Of a stretch of DNA of 8,964 nt, positions 1 to 5,784 are shown in pieces (the first letter of the stretch is position 1; the number at the start of each line of letters is the position of its first letter). The position numbers were made by a program, and so were the translations under genes. The stretch covers positions 1 to 8,964 of the forward strand of contig NZ_DATCSD010000360.1 of NCBI RefSeq assembly GCF_036568665.1, read 5' to 3'. The notes beneath the pieces were generated by a model, which searched no databases, had not been told where the DNA came from, and saw only the letters and a program-made list of their open reading frames with translations. Source of the stretch: Ohtaekwangia sp036568665 (GTDB lineage: Bacteria; Bacteroidota; Bacteroidia; Cytophagales; Cyclobacteriaceae).

Positions 1-1
1 G

Positions 2-1549
2 CTGGTCTATTTACAAGTGCTAAAGATCAGTGGTAATTTATTAGGTGTTGATGGCTCTCCGCTGGTATATAATATTTTCAATGGTATAAATCGCGGCAGC
101 TTTCATTCGGAGTTCAGCATTATCCGTATTCTCTTTTATATACTGCCGTCATTCTGGGCGTATGTTACCAATTCTATACTGGTAAGGTGTATAGGTTTTA
201 CAGGAATCTACCTGCTGGCAAGAGATTACTTTCCCGACAGCAGAAAAACAGCTGTCTTTGTTATTGGTATAGCATTCGCTTTGTTGCCCCTATATACTTT
301 GTACGGTGTAAGCGTAATGGGTCAGCCCCTGTTGTTATGGGCCTTTCTTAATATAAAAGAGAAGCGCAGCGTTATGCTGAGTTTTATTCTGATAGTTCTG
401 TATCCATTCTACGCGCACTTTGCCTTTGTAGGGCCCTTTATCCTGGCGGCTTTGGTGGTATATGGTATATATAGCCGGTTTATACTCAAAAGCGAAGTAA
501 ATATACTTTACTGGACGGGCATCGCAGCGTTACTGGTATTCTTTATAATAGCCAATATTAATATTATAGCCTCGTTCTTTTTAGGAACAAAACCCTCACA
601 TCGTGAAGACTGGACTAATGCAATACCAAGCTTCTCGCACATGGTTAAGCTTGCAGCCACTACCCTTATTCACGGTCAATATCATAGCGCCACCATCAAT
701 AGTATTCCCATTATTCTTCTGATAGTATATGCTGTTTGGAAGAAAGTTCCTGCATATCGCGATGCGCTGATGTTGCTGATAGCTATTATCGCTATTTCAG
801 GTTTCTATGCTTTTTACGATGCAGTCTCCGTTCCGCTTCAGAAGAAATTTCATTTATTAACAACGTTCCAGTTCGATCGGTTTACTTTTTTGATTCCATT
901 TCTTTTTACGCTGATCCTGTTGGTACTGAACCAGACCAATGCTATAAACAAGAATATACTATATACCGTTGTTGGCGTTAATTTTTTATTATCAGTATAT
1001 AACAATGCCGAAGCCAAGATTAACTTTTCAAAACTGGTTGTTCCGGGCGCATCTAAACATCTTGTCACCTTCCGATCGTTTTATTCGGAGAAACTGTTTG
1101 ACCAGGTTGGCCACTATATCAATAAACCAAAAAATGATTACCGGGTTGTCAGCCTGGGACTTCAACCCTGCATAGCACAATACAACGGATTTTATACACT
1201 GGATTCTTATCAGAACAATTACTCCATGGTTTATAAAAAAGATTTCAGGGAAGTGATTGCCGGAGAACTTGATAAGAACAGAGATTTAAAATATTACTTT
1301 GACCATTGGGGAAGCAGGTGTTACCTGTTTAGTGATGAACTTAAAAAAACGTGTTATTATGATTGTAGAAAGACCGCGAAGGTCAGTGTGAAGAATCTTT
1401 CGATTAATGTAGCGAAGCTGAGGCAGATGGGAGCTGAGTATATATTTTCTGCAGTTCCAATTGAAGGTGTTGATTCCGGTGAGTTGACACTGCAAAAAAC
1501 TTTTGAGGATAACATATCCAGTTACAAAGTATATCTGTATAAACTATGA
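2..1549 (+). CDS. Multi-pass membrane protein, YkoS/DUF6044-like (5' end outside window)
   Basis: Seen: the frame is open from base 2, with no stop before a possible GTG at 17, and the residues before that GTG (LVYLQV) fit the protein, so the gene very probably starts outside the window. About 515 codons are visible. The first two thirds hold some eight or more hydrophobic segments, for example around residues 40-65, 80-105, 120-155, 165-190, 230-245 and 290-310. The last ~170 residues are soluble, with a cysteine cluster (RCYLF...KKTCYYDCRK). Family: the pattern VLKxSGNLxGVDGSPLVYNxFNG followed by a membrane core resembles the DUF6044/YkoS group, whose biochemical role is not settled; it is often suspected of handling envelope glycans or lipids. 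Context: it overlaps the next gene, a lipid-linked glycosyltransferase, by 4 bp (ATGA). As I recall, Bacillus subtilis has a similar ykoS-ykoT pairing. Another GT-C-like integral membrane glycosyltransferase is the main alternative. Confidence 0.6.
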   Translation: MVYLQVLKISGNLLGVDGSPLVYNIFNGINRGSFHSEFSIIRILFYILPSFWAYVTNSILVRCIGFTGIYLLARDYFPDSRKTAVFVIGIAFALLPLYTLYGVSVMGQPLLLWAFLNIKEKRSVMLSFILIVLYPFYAHFAFVGPFILAALVVYGIYSRFILKSEVNILYWTGIAALLVFFIIANINIIASFFLGTKPSHREDWTNAIPSFSHMVKLAATTLIHGQYHSATINSIPIILLIVYAVWKKVPAYRDALMLLIAIIAISGFYAFYDAVSVPLQKKFHLLTTFQFDRFTFLIPFLFTLILLVLNQTNAINKNILYTVVGVNFLLSVYNNAEAKINFSKLVVPGASKHLVTFRSFYSEKLFDQVGHYINKPKNDYRVVSLGLQPCIAQYNGFYTLDSYQNNYSMVYKKDFREVIAGELDKNRDLKYYFDHWGSRCYLFSDELKKTCYYDCRKTAKVSVKNLSINVAKLRQMGAEYIFSAVPIEGVDSGELTLQKTFEDNISSYKVYLYKL

Positions 1550-2544
1550 TGAATGGTCAGCCGCAAATAAACATGCTTATACCGCTCTTCAATGAAGAAG
1601 AGGTATTTGAAGAATTAACCAGGAGGTTAACTGCCGTGATGGATAACTCCTACCTGTCAATCTCCGTCATTATGGTGGATGATGGCAGTCGTGATAATAC
1701 ATCCTTGTTAATGAAGAGAAAGTCGATGGAGGATCCCCGGTTTGTGTCGGTAATTCTCTCCCGGAATTTCGGGCACCAACTGGCGTTAACGGCTGGTCTG
1801 GCTCATGTAAATGCTACAGAAGCTGTATTTATACTGGATGGCGATTTGCAGGATCCTCCGGAATTACTCGAAGAATTTTACATATATCTGAAGCAGGGAT
1901 ACGATGTGATCTATGCTGTTAGAAAAAAGAGAAAAGAGATTTTTTTAAAACGCTGGGCCTATAAAGGATTTTATATGCTGATGAAATATATATCCTACTT
2001 CGAGATACCGCTTGACTCGGGCGACTTCTCGCTGGTAAGCCGCAGGGTGATTGATGAATTGAATCACATGAAAGAAGAAAGTCGTTTTCTGCGGGGCATG
2101 CGAAGCTGGATCGGGTATAAGCAAATCGGCGTACCCTACGATCGCCAGGAACGATACTCGGGTGGCTCTAAATATACCTTCAAACGTCTGCTATCGCTGG
2201 CGTATAATGGTATATTTAATTTCAGCGAGTTCCCGATCAAGTTTATATCGAATCTTGGGGTGATTACTGTTTTAATAAGCTTGATATACCTGGCTACTAC
2301 ATTGGTAAAGAAATTTGTTTATGGAGTAGTGCCCGAGGGATTTACCGGGTTAATCTTTGCTATAGTACTCTTTGGAGGTGTTCAACTGATGTCCATAGGT
2401 ATATTAGGGGAGTATATCATTCGTATTTTCTTCCAGGTAAAGAACCGGCCTCTTTTTATTGTGAAAGAGATTATCAGAAAACCCGAACAGGAGCAAGAAC
2501 CAGAACCCGTATTAAACGAACAGGATGGAGAAGCAGTATTATAA
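1546..2544 (+). CDS. Polyprenyl-phosphate glycosyltransferase, GT2 (DPM1/GtrB-like)
   Basis: This protein probably transfers a sugar from a nucleotide donor to polyprenyl (undecaprenyl) phosphate on the cytoplasmic face of the inner membrane, supplying a lipid-linked sugar for envelope glycan modification. Seen in 332 residues: a GT-A N-terminus (INMLIPLFNEEEVFEEL), DDGSRD at 45-50, the metal-binding DGDLQDPPE at 98-106, and RQERYSGGSKY at 200-210, a family hallmark. Two membrane helices follow, near 235-258 and 267-290, as in GtrB. The C-terminal tail is acidic (EQEQEPEPVLNEQDGE). The ATG overlaps the upstream stop as ATGA; a second ATG one codon later (1549) would also serve. The end overlaps the methyltransferase start by 20 bp, so the three genes look translationally coupled. 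The family is clear; donor sugar and final acceptor cannot be read from the sequence. Confidence 0.9.
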   Translation: MMNGQPQINMLIPLFNEEEVFEELTRRLTAVMDNSYLSISVIMVDDGSRDNTSLLMKRKSMEDPRFVSVILSRNFGHQLALTAGLAHVNATEAVFILDGDLQDPPELLEEFYIYLKQGYDVIYAVRKKRKEIFLKRWAYKGFYMLMKYISYFEIPLDSGDFSLVSRRVIDELNHMKEESRFLRGMRSWIGYKQIGVPYDRQERYSGGSKYTFKRLLSLAYNGIFNFSEFPIKFISNLGVITVLISLIYLATTLVKKFVYGVVPEGFTGLIFAIVLFGGVQLMSIGILGEYIIRIFFQVKNRPLFIVKEIIRKPEQEQEPEPVLNEQDGEAVL

Positions 2545-3280
2545 AGAATATTATGAGCTTGAGAGAAGTCACTGGTGGTTTAAAGCCAGGCTGGAGATAC
2601 TCGAGCGACTTCTGCAGGAAAAGATACTCAGGAACGGAGCCAGGCCTCTCCGGATTTTAAATGCCGGTGTGGCAACAGGCGCTACTACAACAATGCTTCA
2701 GAAACATGGTGAAGTTATTTCACTGGAGTATGATAAAGACTGCTGTGAGTTTTTAAAGACCGTGGTAAATATGGAAGTGGTAAATGCATCCTTAACCGAT
2801 TTACCTTTTGAAGACAGAAGCTTCGACCTGGTTTGTGCCTTTGATGTTATTGAGCATATAGAAGACGATAACCTGGCGGTAAGAGAAATAAGAAGAGTAT
2901 TGAAAGACGATGGAACTATGTTCCTGACTGTTCCGGCTTTTATGTTTTTATGGAGTCATCACGATGACATCAACCATCACTACCGCAGATATACTATGAA
3001 AACACTGCGCAAGGTGCTGTTGGAAGAAAGTTTCCGCATTAACTTTGGCTCTTACTTCAACGCAGTGTTATTCCTGCCGATCTCTGCTATACGTTTACTA
3101 TTGAAGTTGCTTCCCAAGCGTAAAGAATCCGGTGGCACAGGATCAGACTTCGAGTTGTTCAAGTCAAAGACCATTAACGATTTTTTCTATTGGATATTTA
3201 GAAACGAAGCATGGCCTTTACGCAAAGGAATTACGTTTCCCTTTGGTATTTCTCTGGTGGCAATAGCCAATAAAAGTTAG
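2525..3280 (+). CDS. Class I SAM-dependent methyltransferase (Methyltransf_11 type)
   Basis: A 251-residue Rossmann-fold methyltransferase, probably acting on a sugar, lipid or other small substrate of the pathway encoded upstream. Seen: an N-terminus rich in aromatic and charged residues (YYELERSHWWFKAR), motif I at about 44-54 (ILNAGVATGAT), an acidic residue closing strand 2 (SLEYD, E68), motif DLVCAFDVIEHIEDD at 101-115, and LWSHHDDINHHYRRY at 142-156, typical of a methyltransferase subgroup found beside lipid-linked glycosyltransferases. Motif I departs from the textbook DxGxGxG: it reads N-A-G-V-A-T-G, keeping only two glycines. I believe this variant recurs in Bacteroidota members, so the enzyme is probably active. 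The chosen ATG lies inside the end of the glycosyltransferase gene; the 20-bp overlap and the family-like N-terminus both support it. The substrate is unknown. Confidence 0.87.
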   Translation: MEKQYYKEYYELERSHWWFKARLEILERLLQEKILRNGARPLRILNAGVATGATTTMLQKHGEVISLEYDKDCCEFLKTVVNMEVVNASLTDLPFEDRSFDLVCAFDVIEHIEDDNLAVREIRRVLKDDGTMFLTVPAFMFLWSHHDDINHHYRRYTMKTLRKVLLEESFRINFGSYFNAVLFLPISAIRLLLKLLPKRKESGGTGSDFELFKSKTINDFFYWIFRNEAWPLRKGITFPFGISLVAIANKS

Positions 3281-3487
3281 TGTAGATTTTTTACAGGTAC
3301 GAATAGTCGGGTTCCCACAGAATTCACAGATCAACACAGAATCTGTTTTTATCTATATTTTCTGCGTATCTCTGCGAGATCTGCGGGAGACTAAATATAC
3401 AAGATTAATTTCCCGCAGATCTCGCAGATTTACGCAGATATATACCTGATCTGACTCTGTGTATATCTGTGAAATCTGTGGGAAATA
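3281..3487. repeat. Nested intergenic inverted-repeat element (TCTGCG / CACAGA units)
   Basis: This gap lies between two convergent genes and is mostly one nested palindrome. Inner arms: 3361-3388 and 3411-3438, 28 nt each, pairing at 26 of 28 positions around a 22-nt AT-rich loop. Outer arms: 3312-3340 and 3456-3484, 29 nt each, pairing at 26 of 29. Each arm is itself built of units of roughly 9-10 bp, TCTGCG(N3-4) in the inner arms and CACAGA(N3-4) in the outer arms. The right outer arm ends three bases before the AraC-gene stop codon. The stem could act as a bidirectional transcription terminator for the two genes. Similar CGCAGA/CACAGA-rich repeats are, from memory, scattered through intergenic DNA of Bacteroidota, so this is probably one copy of a dispersed family. 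The first 30 bp (3281-3311) show nothing notable. Confidence 0.85.
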
Positions 3488-4384
3488 TTAAGCGACATTA
3501 CGCTGAGAGAGTTGCCGGAAGCGTGCAGGTGTATAGGATGTATTCTTCTTGAAGAACGTTACAAAATGCGATGGCGCATTGAACGAAAGCTGATATGAAA
3601 TCTCTTTTACGCTAAGGTTCGTCTGCAATAGCATATCCTTGGCGAAGCGAATAAGATTTTCCTGTAAGAGCTCATGTGCAGTTTTACCGGTTACGCGTTT
3701 TACTACAGCATTCAGATAATTAGGATGAACCGATAACCGCGATGCATAATGTGCCACTGTGCGACTCGCCTGGTTATTCTCGCTCTCTTTGAAAAAAGTA
3801 TCCAGCATAAATTTGAACTGACCCGCTATAGCAATATCATTCTGGTTGCCGGATTGAACAACCTCTTTAATAAACATGGCCGACCGGGTATATATACGTC
3901 TGATCTGCAGCATAAGCGTTTGCATATAGCTAACAATCATATCAAAGCGATCGCTGTGGTCGGAGTTATGCTCTTCACACATCTGTTCATATATACTTTG
4001 AAGCAATGCTACATCGCTGTATTCCAGTTCAAGCGGAATTGTATTTTCGAGGCGCAGAAATGGCACATCAAACATGAGTGACGCAAGGCCACGGTATTTT
4101 TCAAGAAACGATTCGGTAAAAGCGATGCAATATCCCATCTTACATAATGGCTTCTTTTGATCTGCCGCCACCACCTGGTAAGGAATTTTGAAATAAAGTA
4201 ATGGCTTACCACCAGTCTCTAAATCTATATGGAGTGAGATTGCATATATACGGTGACGTATTGGCTCGTACTCTTTTTTATATACTATAGCAGAGTCAAT
4301 GCGCCTTACATCAAAGTCATCGTACATGGGCGAAGGTCCGCCAATATGTTTACGATATGCACCCAGGGTATTTACTTCCAGCAT
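3488..4384 (-). CDS. AraC-family transcriptional regulator
   Basis: A 298-residue DNA-binding regulator. Seen: the C-terminal ~100 residues form the double helix-turn-helix of the AraC/XylS family. The first HTH is around HYASRLSVHPNYLNAVVKRVTG and the second around LSVKEISYQLSFNAPSHFVTFF, followed by the family signature FKKNTSYTPARFRQ. The N-terminal ~190 residues are a sensing or dimerisation domain with no clear cupin signature; its ligand is unknown. The ATG at 4384-4382 lies 11 bp downstream of the TetR-gene stop on the same strand, so the two are probably co-transcribed and this gene may be controlled from the TetR operators. Downstream it converges on the methyltransferase gene. No enzyme gene that it obviously controls is adjacent, although in Bacteroidota such regulators often sit beside dehydrogenases or efflux genes. 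Confidence 0.88.
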   Translation of the reverse strand: MLEVNTLGAYRKHIGGPSPMYDDFDVRRIDSAIVYKKEYEPIRHRIYAISLHIDLETGGKPLLYFKIPYQVVAADQKKPLCKMGYCIAFTESFLEKYRGLASLMFDVPFLRLENTIPLELEYSDVALLQSIYEQMCEEHNSDHSDRFDMIVSYMQTLMLQIRRIYTRSAMFIKEVVQSGNQNDIAIAGQFKFMLDTFFKESENNQASRTVAHYASRLSVHPNYLNAVVKRVTGKTAHELLQENLIRFAKDMLLQTNLSVKEISYQLSFNAPSHFVTFFKKNTSYTPARFRQLSQRNVA

Positions 4385-4395
4385 GGTTGTATAGA

Positions 4396-4983
4396 TTACT
4401 TCAATAAGTTTTCCTCAATTTCTTTTTTAAGTATATCGGTGATCACTTTCATCTGCTGTTGATTACCCATCGTGCGACTGATAAACGTGCCGCCCTCCAG
4501 CATGGCAAACGCTTTTATCGAAAATGTTTCGGCATCAAAGCGTTTCGAAAATTCTTTATCTGCTATACCTTGTGTGATCAGTTTTACAAAACGGTTCTCG
4601 GCAAATTTTATGGCCTCCCGCACACGCTGGCGCATCTGTGGATTGGTATCATCGGCTTCAATACCAAAGTTTAATATAGGGCACCCTCCAAGATCATGGC
4701 GCGCTACATCGCCATAAACATCCAGCAACGCAAAGAGTTTATCCTTCGCGGCAGTATGTTTGGAGAGTACTTCATCAATACGCCTGCGCCTGGTATCGCG
4801 CAGGTAGTCGAATACCTCCAGCGAGATTTCGTCTTTGCTTTCAAAGTTTCCATATACACCGCCTTTGGCCAAGTGTGTGGCCTCCATAATGTCGGTGATG
4901 GATGTACCGGCCATGCCCTTCTTGTTGATAAGAGGAGCGGCCTTCTCAATTATATGTTGACGTGTACGCTCTGATTTTGTCAT
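4396..4983 (-). CDS. TetR/AcrR-family transcriptional regulator
   Basis: A 195-residue repressor-type regulator. Seen: an N-terminal HTH (ERTRQHIIEKAAPLINKKG, then TSITDIMEATHLAKGGVYGNFESKDEI at about 28-54), the standard TetR DNA-binding domain, followed by an all-helical ligand and dimer domain with the motif GGCPILNFGIEADDTNP that is common in one TetR subgroup. Start choice: the frame stays open upstream to 5031, but that would add 16 atypical residues and put an operator inside the coding region; the ATG at 4983-4981 gives the usual N-terminus MTKSERTRQ. Two matching palindromic operators lie 21 and 63 bp upstream, which strongly suggests autoregulation. The AraC-type gene follows after 11 bp, probably in the same transcript. 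The inducing ligand is unknown; the nearby efflux pump is a possible wider target, but no such operator copy is seen at its promoter. Confidence 0.92.
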   Translation of the reverse strand: MTKSERTRQHIIEKAAPLINKKGMAGTSITDIMEATHLAKGGVYGNFESKDEISLEVFDYLRDTRRRRIDEVLSKHTAAKDKLFALLDVYGDVARHDLGGCPILNFGIEADDTNPQMRQRVREAIKFAENRFVKLITQGIADKEFSKRFDAETFSIKAFAMLEGGTFISRTMGNQQQMKVITDILKKEIEENLLK

Positions 4984-5003
4984 ATACCAATATACGTAAA
5001 ATT

Positions 5004-5017
5004 GGACCGATCGGTTC
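5004..5017. promoter_or_regulatory. TetR operator, proximal copy (ACCGATCGGT core)
   Basis: The 10-bp core ACCGATCGGT at 5006-5015 is a perfect palindrome, flanked by G/C on the outside (GGACCGATCGGTTC). It lies 21 bp upstream of the chosen TetR start. ACCGNNCGGT is the form of site many TetR-family repressors bind. A second copy of the same design lies upstream at 5046-5059, so the site is very likely real. Confidence 0.75.
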
Positions 5018-5031
5018 ATTTCGGACGACAA

Positions 5032-5183
5032 TTTGGTAAAAAATTGAACCGAACGGTTTTGGAGAGATGACAGACGGTTGATCTGTTATCGGTTAACGGT
5101 TAATTGTTAATAGAGGAGCGATGCGAAAGGAGAAGGCTTAATGATGGAGTACTAACAATTGAAAGTCGATAATAGAACGCTGT
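5032..5183. other. Intergenic gap between HxlR and TetR genes
   Basis: It holds the distal TetR operator and otherwise no coding potential that I trust. GTTAACGGTTAATTGTTAA-like T/A words occur around 5092-5110. A weak inverted repeat, CGATAA (5167-5172) with TTATCG (5184-5189), overlaps the HxlR stop codon and could help end that transcript, but the stem is only 6 bp and no good U-tract follows. Confidence 0.4.
5046..5059. promoter_or_regulatory. TetR operator, distal copy (AACCGAACGGTT core)
   Basis: AACCGAACGGTT at 5047-5058 has perfect 5-bp arms (AACCG/CGGTT) around AA. Its centre is 42 bp from the centre of the proximal copy, close to four helical turns, so two dimers would bind the same DNA face. 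The pair probably covers the promoter of the TetR-AraC operon. I found no convincing -33/-7 pair between them. Confidence 0.72.
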
Positions 5184-5594
5184 TTATCGGCTGGTTAACT
5201 CCTTTATTCTTGTTTCAATATACTCGGCTTTGTTCTTTTTCACTTGCTTCATCATGGCCTTGCGCTCTTCGGGTATGGTATAGTATTTCTCGGCCCATAC
5301 GTTTATTTCCACAATGATTGGGAGCAGGTCAATTCCTTTGCGGGTTAATTTATACAGCACTTTTGCTTTGCTGTCGGGATGATCGAGCTTTTCAATCAAT
5401 CCGTTTTCTTCCAGCGTTTGTAATCGTGCTGCGAGTATATTGGTAGCAATCCCTTCTTTCGATTTCAGAAAGTCGCCATACGTGCGTTCTTTCGCAAACA
5501 TCAGGTCTCGGATAATCAGCAGAGACCACTTGTCTCCCCATATATCCAATGAACAACTGATAGGGCAATCTGATCTTTTCCTGGTCGCGCTCAT
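5184..5594 (-). CDS. HxlR-family winged-helix transcriptional regulator
   Basis: A 136-residue MarR-like winged-helix regulator. Seen: the HxlR signature CPISCSLDIWGDKWSLLIIRDLMF at 10-33, then RTYGDFLKSKEGIATNILAARLQTLEENGLIEK (recognition helix and wing region, about 38-69) and YKLTRKGIDLLPII. Cys10 aligns with the conserved N-terminal cysteine used for redox or electrophile sensing in relatives such as YodB and HypR; a second cysteine, Cys14, lies four residues on. Sensing of oxidative or quinone-type stress is therefore possible, but this is inference. The gene is divergent from a DHA2 efflux permease, and two copies of a palindrome lie between them, the usual arrangement for a local repressor of an efflux gene. 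The ATG at 5594-5592 gives a normal-length N-terminus. It is separated from the TetR gene downstream by 200 bp, so it is probably a separate transcript. Confidence 0.92.
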   Translation of the reverse strand: MSATRKRSDCPISCSLDIWGDKWSLLIIRDLMFAKERTYGDFLKSKEGIATNILAARLQTLEENGLIEKLDHPDSKAKVLYKLTRKGIDLLPIIVEINVWAEKYYTIPEERKAMMKQVKKNKAEYIETRIKELTSR

Positions 5595-5611
5595 AAAAAT
5601 GATTTTAAATT

Positions 5612-5628
5612 ACTTGCAATTTGCAAGT
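5612..5628. promoter_or_regulatory. Probable HxlR operator, copy 1 (perfect palindrome)
   Basis: ACTTGCAATTTGCAAGT is a perfect 8-1-8 palindrome. It covers the TTG (-33) element of the efflux promoter and lies 17 bp upstream of the HxlR start codon. A second, imperfect copy sits 32 bp further on (centres 5620 and 5652), close to three helical turns. Confidence 0.78.
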
Positions 5629-5642
5629 TGTTTGTAATTTTG
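5614..5642 (+). promoter_or_regulatory. Bacteroidota-type promoter for the efflux gene
   Basis: TTG at 5614-5616, an 18-bp spacer, then TAATTTTG at 5635-5642, a full match to the Bacteroidota -7 consensus TAnnTTTG with a normal spacing to TTG. It lies between the two HxlR-operator copies. Transcription would begin near 5647-5650, some 20 bp before the ATG at 5667 but about 135 bp before the GTG now used by the permease. Confidence 0.7.
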
Positions 5643-5643
5643 T

Positions 5644-5660
5644 GCTTGCAATTTGAAAGT
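5644..5660. promoter_or_regulatory. Probable HxlR operator, copy 2 (imperfect)
   Basis: GCTTGCAATTTGAAAGT matches copy 1 at 15 of 17 positions, keeping the left arm CTTGCAA and the right-arm end AAGT. It lies just after the -7 box, about where transcription would start, so binding here would block the efflux promoter directly. Confidence 0.68.
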
Positions 5661-5666
5661 AAAATT

Positions 5667-5708
5667 ATGGAACGATCAGAAATAAAGCAACCTGTAGCAG
5701 TACCCTGA
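5667..5708 (+). pseudogene. 13-codon ORF, probable detached N-terminus of the efflux permease
   Basis: ATG at 5667 opens a short frame reading MERSEIKQPVAVP, then TGA. Seen: it sits about 20 bp after the predicted transcription start and follows an A/T-rich sequence like other starts in the phylum. Known, from memory: DHA2 permeases of Bacteroidota usually carry some 12-20 polar residues ending in Pro or Gly before the first basic-hydrophobic segment, which the GTG-started protein lacks. Joining this peptide to VKRIILIITV would give a normal N-terminus and put the conserved TM1 aspartate near residue 33. The intervening 79 bp (5706-5784) is not a multiple of three and contains stops. The alternative is a regulatory leader peptide. 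Confidence 0.45.
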
Positions 5709-5784
5709 CGTGCTGCAGCATGCTGCTGCCGTCAATGATTCTCACCCACAGAATAAAACATCTATACTACTTACCATCTAAAAA

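Noticed and set aside
3361..3438. Regularly spaced TCTGCG units resembling a small CRISPR-like array.
   Set aside because: Units are only 9-10 bp, there are no spacers of 25-40 bp, and the arms are inverted, so it is a palindromic repeat.
4984..5031. Upstream extension of the TetR gene to an earlier start.
   Set aside because: It would place the proximal operator inside the gene and add residues (VQFYVYWY) foreign to the family N-terminus.
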